Shown: positions 58,875-64,000 of the stretch, one piece after another
Position numbering within the stretch: the stretch's first letter is position 1
Layout of the letters: every line of letters starts with the position of its first letter
Source: Actinomadura sp. NAK00032
GTDB taxonomy: Bacteria; Actinomycetota; Actinomycetes; Streptosporangiales; Streptosporangiaceae
DNA length: 64,000 bases
Direction of reading: 5' to 3'
Assembly (NCBI RefSeq): GCF_013364275.1
Contig: NZ_CP054932.1
Coordinates: 3,534,001 to 3,598,000 of the forward strand
Notes under the pieces: generated by a model
The model's database searches: none
Seen by the model: the letters and a program-made list of their open reading frames with translations, nothing else
What the model was told of the DNA's origin: nothing
Position numbers and translations under genes: made by a program

Positions 58875-59914
58875 CGGGTGCCGCCGGCCGCCAGGGCGCG
58901 GTCGAGGAGGCGCCGGTTGGCGGCGAGCATCTCCGCGACCGGCGCGCAGCCCGGCGAGGCCGTGCGCAGGACGCTGAACAGGACCGAGTCCGTGCGGAGC
59001 GCCTTGACCAGGATCACGCCGCTGAGGCCCAGGCCGGCCGCCGTCATCTCGGCGAGCGTCGACTCGATCACGGCGGTCGCGCGGGGCGCGGGCAGGAACA
59101 CCATGGCCCACGGGTGCGGGCGCGCCCACTCGCCGAGCGCGACCAGCTCCTCGACGTCGGGGCGCATCCGGTCGGCGAAGTCGGGGTAGGCGAGGCTCTC
59201 GGTCTCGGCGGTGCCGGGCGGCGGCTCGCCGCCGTCCCCGTACAGGACGGCCTTGGCCTCGAAGCGCCAGCCGCCCTCGGACGGCTTGACCTGGCCCGAG
59301 ATGTGATCGGCCCGCGCCTCGCGCTGGACGCGCAGCAGATCACCGGCGCTCCGGCAAGGGATCGCGCAGGACAGCACGCGCTCCGGAGCGGGGACGAGCC
59401 GCAGCGTCGCCGCGGTGATGACGCCGTGCCCGCCGAGGCCGCCCCGCACGGCGTCGAACAGCTCAGGCCGCTCGGTGGGGGAGCAGGTGACGACCCGCCC
59501 GCCCGCGACGACCTCCAGGGCGAGCACGTTGTCGGCCTGGGTGCCGTGGACGTGGGACGTCCCGCCGATGCCGGCCGCGGAGATCGTCCCGCCGACCGTC
59601 ACGTCCAGGTGGTCGGTCAGGACGGGCGGGGTCAGCCCGCGCGGCAGCGTCGCGGCGAGCACCTCGCGCCAGCTCGTCCCGGCGCCGGCGACGGCATGCC
59701 GCCCGCCGACCTCGCGGACGCCCGCGAGCCCGCGCATGTCGAGGGATACGCCCGAGGTCAGCGACTGCCCGAACGTGGAGTGCCCGAGGCCGCGCGGGAC
59801 CGCGTCCAGCCCCTCGGCGGCGGCCTCGCGGACGGCCTCCGCGACCTCGTCCGCCGACCCCGGCCGGACGACCCGCACGGGCGAGCGCTCGACGATGCCC
59901 CCGAAATCGCGCAT
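58850..59914 (-). CDS. FAD-linked (PCMH-type) oxidoreductase
   Basis: A 354-residue flavoenzyme with an N-terminal PCMH/VAO FAD-binding domain. PRGLGHSTFGQS carries the GHSxxGQ signature, with His45 the candidate for covalent FAD attachment as in cytokinin dehydrogenase; GGTISAAGIGGTSHVHG and RGGLGGHGVITAATL are further cofactor motifs. It is shorter than cytokinin dehydrogenase and the substrate domain is reduced. The gene starts 11 bases after the MarR stop and is probably cotranscribed with it. Substrate unknown. Confidence 0.88.
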   Translation of the reverse strand: MRDFGGIVERSPVRVVRPGSADEVAEAVREAAAEGLDAVPRGLGHSTFGQSLTSGVSLDMRGLAGVREVGGRHAVAGAGTSWREVLAATLPRGLTPPVLTDHLDVTVGGTISAAGIGGTSHVHGTQADNVLALEVVAGGRVVTCSPTERPELFDAVRGGLGGHGVITAATLRLVPAPERVLSCAIPCRSAGDLLRVQREARADHISGQVKPSEGGWRFEAKAVLYGDGGEPPPGTAETESLAYPDFADRMRPDVEELVALGEWARPHPWAMVFLPAPRATAVIESTLAEMTAAGLGLSGVILVKALRTDSVLFSVLRTASPGCAPVAEMLAANRRLLDRALAAGGTRYAVDSTG

Positions 59915-59925
59915 CCCGCCGGGCC

Positions 59926-60390
59926 CTAGCGCTCGCGGAGGCGGTCGGCCACGCGGCCGAGCGCCGCGCCGAGCAGGTCGATCTCCTCCGGCGTCAGCAC
60001 GTCGATGAGGGCCTCCCGGACGACGCGGCGGTGCCCGGGGCGGACCCGGTCGAGGGCGGCGGCGCCGTCGTCGGTCAGCTCCGCCCAGACCGACCGGCGG
60101 TCCGTCGCGCAGCCCGTGCGCTTCACGAGCCCGGCCCGCTCCAGCTGGGTGACCTGGTAGGTGAGCCGGCTCTTGGAGACCATCACCTCCCGCGCGAGGT
60201 CGGACATGCGGAGTCGGCGGCCGTCCGCCGACCGCAGCCTGACCAGCACCTCGAACTCGGCGTGGGACAGCCCGCCGTCCCGTTTGAGCTGCCGCTCGAC
60301 CTCGTGGTCGACCAGGTGGCCGGCCGCGAGGAAGGCCATCCAGGCGCGCAGCTCGGGTGGTTCCAGGGCGGCGTCCCCCACTTCGTTCAT
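59926..60390 (-). CDS. MarR-family transcriptional regulator
   Basis: A 154-residue MarR regulator: winged HTH with GLSHAEFEVLVRL, MSDLAREVMVSKSRLTYQV and the RRSVWAELTDDG wing. It is divergent from doxX and followed by the flavin oxidase gene. No cysteine in the N-terminal helix, so an OhrR-type thiol switch is unlikely; ligand-type sensing of phenols or quinones is more probable. The ATG at 60390 is exactly six bases after TAGAAT, indicating a leaderless message. Confidence 0.93.
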   Translation of the reverse strand: MNEVGDAALEPPELRAWMAFLAAGHLVDHEVERQLKRDGGLSHAEFEVLVRLRSADGRRLRMSDLAREVMVSKSRLTYQVTQLERAGLVKRTGCATDRRSVWAELTDDGAAALDRVRPGHRRVVREALIDVLTPEEIDLLGAALGRVADRLRER

Positions 60391-60396
60391 GCGGTG

Positions 60397-60402
60397 ATTC
60401 TA
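60397..60402 (-). promoter_or_regulatory. -10 element of leaderless marR promoter
   Basis: TAGAAT on the minus strand lies six bases before the ATG at 60390, with TTCAAG 17 bases further upstream as a weak -35. Transcription should start at the initiation codon. Confidence 0.6.
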
Positions 60403-60472
60403 GTTGGCATGAAAACAGCCTTGAAGTTTCTAAATGGTCTGAATTTGAATCATCCTGCTAGCGTTCTGCTAG

Positions 60473-60484
60473 TTCAAGTTTGAA
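60473..60484. promoter_or_regulatory. MarR-type operator near doxX
   Basis: TTCAA-GT-TTGAA is a perfect 5-base inverted repeat 24 bases before the doxX start. Further TTGAA elements (at about 60421 and 60444) and two GCTAG elements lie in the same A+T-rich gap, consistent with several sites for the divergent MarR protein. Confidence 0.55.
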
Positions 60485-60507
60485 TCTTCAACCAGAGGAG
60501 ACGAGGC

Positions 60508-60966
60508 ATGCTCCCACCCCGCCGCCACCCCGCCCTGCCCGACACCGGCCTGCTCCTCGGCAGGCTGGCGGTCGGCGTCGTCTTCGTCGCGCACGGCTGG
60601 CAGAAGCTCACCGACGAGGGCCACGCCGCCGTCGCCCGCTCGTTCGACCACCTCGGCATCCCGCTGCCGGACCTCGCCGCCGTGTACGGCACCTGGGTCG
60701 AGCTGCTCGGCGGCATCGCGCTCATCGCCGGCGTCCTGGTGCCGCTCGCCGGCGTGCTGATCGCCCTCGACATGGCCGGGGCCTTCTGGTACGTCCACAT
60801 GGACAAGGGCCTGTTCGGCCAGGAGGGCGGCTACGAGTACGTGCTCGTGCTCGGCGTCGTCTGCCTCCTGTTCGCGTTCACCGGCGCGGGCCGCTTCTCC
60901 GTCGACTCGCTCCTGTGGGGCCGCCGCCGCGACGCCGCGCCCGAGCGGCAGTCCGTCCCCGCCTGA
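60508..60966 (+). CDS. DoxX-family membrane protein
   Basis: A 152-residue DoxX/SURF4-type protein with four hydrophobic helices: GLLLGRLAVGVVFVAHGWQKL opens the family pattern, and GTWVELLGGIALIAGVLVPLAG forms the second and third helices. DoxX proteins take part in thiol or quinone redox balance in actinobacteria (membrane oxidoreductase complex of mycobacteria). It is divergent from a MarR regulator. AGAGGAGACGAGG precedes the ATG. A perfect 20-base-pair hairpin follows. Confidence 0.92.
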   Translation: MLPPRRHPALPDTGLLLGRLAVGVVFVAHGWQKLTDEGHAAVARSFDHLGIPLPDLAAVYGTWVELLGGIALIAGVLVPLAGVLIALDMAGAFWYVHMDKGLFGQEGGYEYVLVLGVVCLLFAFTGAGRFSVDSLLWGRRRDAAPERQSVPA

Positions 60967-60975
60967 CCCCGCCCC

Positions 60976-61020
60976 GGCGTCCGGGCCCGGTCGTGCGCGC
61001 CACGACCGGGCCCGGACGCC
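60976..61020 (+). terminator. 20-base-pair perfect hairpin after doxX
   Basis: The arms at 60976-60995 and 61001-61020 are exact complements (GGCGTCCGGGCCCGGTCGTG and its reverse) with a 5-base CGCGC loop, starting nine bases after the stop codon. No T-tract follows. One of the longest perfect stems in the window. Confidence 0.8.
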
Positions 61021-61262
61021 GCCGAATGTGATCTGGGTAACTTTTCGGTTCGCGCCCCAGGTGCCGTGACCGCAGCGTCAGGACGGGTCACCTGCCCGGA
61101 AAGCAATATGGCCCGCTCCAATCCCCCGGCTCAGCGCTCCCGGCCCCCTGACATCCGCCTTTTCCGCTGCCCGCTCCTTAGCGTCGAAGTGACAAGATGT
61201 TCCAGATGACCGTTTTTGGGCATGAGTGATCGCTGAGGGTTTCCTGGAGAGGCGGGTCGCAG
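61021..61262 (+). promoter_or_regulatory. Leader region before otsA
   Basis: This 242-base gap holds no gene. GTGACC and GGTCAC elements (about 61067-61092) can pair over a 14-base loop. A GGAGAGGCGGG stretch at about 61245-61254 is the probable ribosome-binding site for the GTG at 61263. I see no known riboswitch with confidence. Confidence 0.3.
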
Positions 61263-62702
61263 GTGTCGCGCGGTAGTGAGTTCGTTGTGGTGGCCAATCG
61301 GCTTCCGGTCGACCGGATCGTCGGGGCGGACGGCGCCCCCCGCTGGCGGCGCAGCCCCGGCGGGCTGGTGAGCGCCATCGCCCCGGTCATGCGCCGGCGG
61401 AAGGGCACCTGGATCGGCTGGACCGGCGCGCCGGACGAGGAGATCGAGCCGTTCGAGGAGGACGGCATGTCGCTCCACCCCATCGCGCAGTCCGCGCGGG
61501 AGGTCGAGCTCTACTACGAGGGCTTCTCCAACGCGACGCTCTGGCCGCTCTACCACGACGTCGTCGCCCCGCCCGTGTACGACCGCGCGATGTGGGACGC
61601 CTACGTCGGCGTGAACCGGCGGTTCGCGGAGGCGGCGGCGAAGGTCGCGGCCAAGGAGGCGATCGTCTGGGTGCAGGACTACCAGCTCCAGCTCGTCCCG
61701 TCGATGCTGCGCGAGCTGCGCCCCGACCTGCGCATCGGGTTCTTCCTGCACATCCCGTTCCCGCCGGTCGAGCTGTTCTGGCAGCTGCCGTGGCGGCGGC
61801 GGATCCTGGAGGGCCTGCTCGGCGCCGACCTGGTCGGCTTCCAGCTCCCGGGCGCGGCGGCCAACTTCGTGCGGCTGTGCCGCCGGCTGCTGGACGCCCG
61901 CTACGTCAAGCAGGACGTCTTCTGGGACGACCGCGTCGTGCGGGCCCGCGCGTTCCCCATCTCCGTGGACGTGGGCGAGCTGAACGACCTGGTGGGGCGC
62001 CAGGACGTCCAGGAGCGGGCGCAGGAGATCCGCGCCGACCTGGGCGACGCCACGGTGCTGCTCGGCGTCGACCGGCTCGACTACACCAAGGGCATCACGC
62101 AGCGGCTGCAGGCGTTCGGGGAGCTGTTCGAGGACGGCCACCTCAAGCCGGGTCAGGCGGTCTTCGTGCAGATCGCCACGCCGAGCCGGGAGCGCGTCGA
62201 GCAGTACCAGCTGCTGCGCGAGGAGATCGAGCAGCAGGTCGGCCGGATCAACGGCGAGTACGGCGAGATCGGGTTTCCGGTCATCCACTATCTGCACAGT
62301 TCGTATGACCGCGCAGAGCTGACCGCGCTCTACTTGGCGGCGGACGTGATGGTGGTCACCCCGCTGCGCGACGGCATGAACCTGGTCGCCAAGGAGTACG
62401 TCGCCTGCCGCAAGGACCTGCGCGGCGCGCTGGTGCTGAGCGAGTTCACCGGCGCCGCCGCCGAGCTGCGGCGGGGCGGGTTCATGGTGAACCCCTACGA
62501 CATCGACGGGCTCAAGGGCACGCTGTGCGACGCGCTGGACGCCGAGCCCGCCGAGCAGGCGCGGCGGATGCGCTCGATGCGCCGCCGCGTCATCGAGCAC
62601 GACGTGGACCGCTGGGCCCAGGCGTTCCTCAGCGAGCTGGAGAATCCGGAGCGGTCGCGGCCCCTCCCGGCCGAGCCGGCTCCGGTGGCGCTGGAGGGCT
62701 GA
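61263..62702 (+). CDS. otsA: Trehalose-6-phosphate synthase (GT20)
   Basis: A 479-residue retaining glycosyltransferase making trehalose 6-phosphate from (GDP/UDP/ADP)-glucose and glucose 6-phosphate, for osmoprotection and cell-envelope glycolipids. N-terminal [48 protein letters not shown] and [14 protein letters not shown] are GT20 signatures and contact both substrates. The usual actinobacterial length is matched. No otsB follows directly, so the phosphatase is encoded elsewhere. The 3' end overlaps the convergent ATPase gene by 74 bases. Confidence 0.96.
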   Translation: MSRGSEFVVVANRLPVDRIVGADGAPRWRRSPGGLVSAIAPVMRRRKGTWIGWTGAPDEEIEPFEEDGMSLHPIAQSAREVELYYEGFSNATLWPLYHDVVAPPVYDRAMWDAYVGVNRRFAEAAAKVAAKEAIVWVQDYQLQLVPSMLRELRPDLRIGFFLHIPFPPVELFWQLPWRRRILEGLLGADLVGFQLPGAAANFVRLCRRLLDARYVKQDVFWDDRVVRARAFPISVDVGELNDLVGRQDVQERAQEIRADLGDATVLLGVDRLDYTKGITQRLQAFGELFEDGHLKPGQAVFVQIATPSRERVEQYQLLREEIEQQVGRINGEYGEIGFPVIHYLHSSYDRAELTALYLAADVMVVTPLRDGMNLVAKEYVACRKDLRGALVLSEFTGAAAELRRGGFMVNPYDIDGLKGTLCDALDAEPAEQARRMRSMRRRVIEHDVDRWAQAFLSELENPERSRPLPAEPAPVALEG

Positions 62703-63318
62703 CCCGCAGGCCGAAGGCCGCCCAGACGGCCTTCCCGCCGGTGGCGAGCCGCGCCCAGCCCCACGCGTCGCTGATCGCGCCGACGACCACCAGGCCGCGG
62801 CCGCCCTCGGTGAACCGGTCGGGCTCGCTCGCCGCCGGCTCGGGCACGCGGCCCGACGGGTCGGTCACCGAGACGACGAGCCGCCGCGGGTGCCCGACCA
62901 GCACCAGCTGGATCGGGCACAGCGGCAGCGGCTGGGGCAGGCCCTCCAGCCCGTGCCGCAGCGCGTTCGTCACCAGCTCGGACACCGCCACGACGACGTC
63001 TCCGGCGCCGGCGTCCCCGCCGACGCCCCAGCCGTCCATCGTGGCCTGCGTGAACTCGCGCGCGGCCCGCGGCGCGGTGATCTCCGCGGGCAGCACCCGC
63101 CGCGCGGTGCGCGGGGTGCCGGCGTGCGGGGCGGGCCAGAGCCCGGCCAGGCCCGGCACGGCGGCCGGGACGCTCGGGCGGGGGTTCGCCGGGAGGGCGG
63201 GCGCGGGCGGCGGCGCCGCATCCGGCCAGTGCGGGTGCACCGCGGCGGCGGCGCGCCGCGCCCGGCCGCCCCCCATGGCGGCGGGGGCCGCGACTTCGTC
63301 TGCCTGGTCAACGGTCAT
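62629..63318 (-). CDS. RsbW-like ATP-binding (anti-sigma regulatory) protein
   Basis: A 229-residue GHKL-ATPase of the kind common near XRE/DUF397 genes in actinomycetes. Residues about 1-75 are a proline/alanine-rich extension; the HATPase_c_2 domain follows with [14 protein letters not shown] (N box), VVSVTDPSG (G1) and [18 protein letters not shown] (G2). GAGG lies seven bases before the ATG at 63318. The stop is 74 bases inside the convergent otsA coding region. It faces the DUF397 gene, and repeats of TGCA lie between. Confidence 0.9.
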   Translation of the reverse strand: MTVDQADEVAAPAAMGGGRARRAAAAVHPHWPDAAPPPAPALPANPRPSVPAAVPGLAGLWPAPHAGTPRTARRVLPAEITAPRAAREFTQATMDGWGVGGDAGAGDVVVAVSELVTNALRHGLEGLPQPLPLCPIQLVLVGHPRRLVVSVTDPSGRVPEPAASEPDRFTEGGRGLVVVGAISDAWGWARLATGGKAVWAAFGLRVSPPAPPEPARPGGAATAPDSPAR

Positions 63319-63406
63319 GGTCAAACCTCAGAGGCGTGCGGAGTGGTCACCGGTGAGCGTTCGCTATCTTGCTCCCCAAGCCGTGCAGATGCAAGACCGT
63401 CTGCAT

Positions 63407-63430
63407 GAACGAATGCAAGAACGAATGCAC
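63407..63430. repeat. Tandem 12-base repeats between ATPase and DUF397 genes
   Basis: GAACGAATGCAA (63407-63418) and GAACGAATGCAC (63419-63430) are adjacent, 11 of 12 bases alike. ATGCAAGAC and GTCTGCAT directly upstream form an inverted pair. At least six TGCA cores fall within 60 bases, which looks like a regulator-binding array. Confidence 0.65.
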
Positions 63431-63510
63431 GTGCATCTCGTACCATTGTGTGGGGTGGGGCGAGATCGCGGCCTCCCGTGTGGAGGCTGAGACGCCTAGA
63501 GGGGGCAGAC

Positions 63511-63741
63511 ATGGACGGCCACCACATGTCGGACGTCCGGCGCACCGGGCTCGTCTGGCAGAAGAGCCGGCGGAGCAACCCGTCCGGGAACTGCGTCGAG
63601 ATGGCCGAACTCCCCAGCGGGGAGATCGCCGTGCGCAACTCCCGGGACCCCGAGGGAGCGATCCTCGTCTACACGCGCGAGGAGGTGGAGGCCTTCGTGG
63701 GCGGAGCCAAGGACGGCGACTTCGACCACATGCTCGTCTGA
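63511..63741 (+). CDS. DUF397-family protein
   Basis: A 76-residue DUF397 protein of the BldB-neighbour type: WQKSRRSNPSGNCVEMAEL, IAVRNSRDPEG and the final strand VEAFVGGAKDGDFDHM match the family. In actinomycetes these are usually encoded directly after an XRE-type HTH gene and act as its partner or antitoxin-like modulator. Here no XRE gene adjoins; instead a divergent RsbW-like ATPase is present. GAGGGGGC precedes the ATG at 63511. Confidence 0.93.
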   Translation: MDGHHMSDVRRTGLVWQKSRRSNPSGNCVEMAELPSGEIAVRNSRDPEGAILVYTREEVEAFVGGAKDGDFDHMLV

Positions 63742-63785
63742 CGGCCGATAAACCGAACGGCATTCCAATCGGCGGTCCGGCCCGG

Positions 63786-63791
63786 TAGGTT
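63786..63791 (+). promoter_or_regulatory. -10 element of a leaderless promoter
   Basis: TAGGTT lies exactly six bases before the ATG at 63798, and no ribosome-binding site is present, so the acyl-CoA synthetase message is probably leaderless. Confidence 0.5.
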
Positions 63792-63797
63792 GCGGCC

Positions 63798-64000
63798 ATG
63801 CACCTGGGGCAGATCGCCGCTCAGACGCCCGACAAGCCCGCCGTGATCATGGCGGGCTCCGGGCGGGTCGTCACCTTCCGGGAACTGAACGAGGAGTCCA
63901 ACCGGCTCGCGCAGCTGCTCCGCGCGGAGGGGCTGCGCCCGGGGGACCACATCGCGTTCATGCTGGAGAACCATCCGCTGTACCTGGCCATCGCCTGGGC
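63798..64000 (+). CDS. AMP-dependent acyl-CoA synthetase, 5' end only
   Basis: The first 67 codons of an ANL-superfamily acyl-CoA synthetase. MHLGQIAAQTPDKPAVI and VVTFRELNEESNRLAQLLR followed by GLRPGDHIAFMLENHPLYL match the N-terminal domain of fatty-acyl-CoA ligases (FadD-like). The AMP-binding motif lies beyond the window, so chain-length class is unknown. Leaderless start, as described for the -10 box at 63786-63791. Confidence 0.85.
   Translation, partial: MHLGQIAAQTPDKPAVIMAGSGRVVTFRELNEESNRLAQLLRAEGLRPGDHIAFMLENHPLYLAIAW

Noticed and set aside
61021..61262. Possible riboswitch (cyclic-di-AMP/ydaO-like) before otsA
   Set aside because: Only short complementary pieces are present; the conserved ydaO core is not recognisable.
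1..64000. Insertion sequences, prophage genes, CRISPR arrays
   Set aside because: I found no transposase, phage structural gene, or regularly spaced repeat array on either strand.

Overview
The window is a contiguous piece of a very G+C-rich chromosome that reads as a filamentous actinomycete. Support comes from the gene families present: Lsr2 nucleoid proteins, a DUF397 protein beside a RsbW-like ATPase, a DUF574-type SAM methyltransferase, a DUF5999 protein, an AfsA-type hotdog protein, PucR-type regulators, actinobacterial cytochrome bcc/aa3 subunits and glucarate catabolism. A Thermomonosporaceae/Streptosporangiales-type host (for example Actinomadura) is my guess; the sequence alone does not fix the family. 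I see no insertion sequences, prophage genes, CRISPR arrays or replication origin.

Layout. 1-13.9 kb holds housekeeping and stress genes: 6-phosphogluconate dehydrogenase, an HD phosphohydrolase, a DUF3516 helicase with a nitrilase-fold enzyme, a Clp-N/HTH pair with a palindromic operator on a leaderless promoter, two coupled CNNM/CorC-like membrane proteins, an MBL-fold protein with a damaged metal motif, and a CASTOR/POLLUX-like channel. 13.9-14.6 kb carries two tandem lsr2 paralogues. 14.7-25.2 kb is the most unusual region: a divergent PucR-type regulator, a 730-base non-coding stretch, then a tight seven-gene run (AfsA-like hotdog protein, ICMT-like methyltransferase, PEP-synthase-like phosphotransferase, isoprenyl-diphosphate-synthase-like protein, second PucR-type regulator, cytochrome P450, UbiA-like prenyltransferase). 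Four of its genes abut through 4-base stop/start overlaps. It looks like an isoprenoid-derived natural-product locus without a recognisable terpene cyclase.

25.2-37.4 kb mixes a SnoaL-like protein, a zinc alcohol dehydrogenase, a Ppx/GppA phosphatase, a stand-alone convergent ctaD/qcrB pair, a LysR/MFS divergent pair with a 21-base palindrome, a PrsW-like protease coupled to a small exported protein, a pentapeptide-repeat protein, a HemK-like methyltransferase and a 40-residue protein. 37.5-38.1 kb holds a short transcription unit ending in an intrinsic terminator, then tRNA-Ala(TGC), tRNA-Gly(TCC) and tRNA-Gln(CTG). 38.1-41.1 kb is a sugar-diacid (glucarate/galactarate) module: an enolase-superfamily dehydratase, 5-dehydro-4-deoxyglucarate dehydratase and a divergent LysR regulator.

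41.2-64 kb contains an acyl-CoA dehydrogenase, an OmpR-type two-component system facing a PepSY protein, a DUF574 methyltransferase, an atypical PRPP synthetase, two paralogous membrane proteins sharing an acidic motif (one with a Cys-rich tail) around a YdcF and a DUF5999 gene, DedA with a NarL-type two-component system, a formaldehyde-dehydrogenase-like enzyme, a GntR/unknown/GMC-oxidoreductase operon with a 29-base palindrome, YbaK plus HD genes, a MarR/FAD-oxidase/DoxX group, trehalose-6-phosphate synthase, the RsbW-like ATPase/DUF397 pair, and the start of an acyl-CoA synthetase. A recurrent feature is TANNNT-N6/7-ATG spacing upstream of genes that lack a ribosome-binding site, which indicates leaderless transcription.
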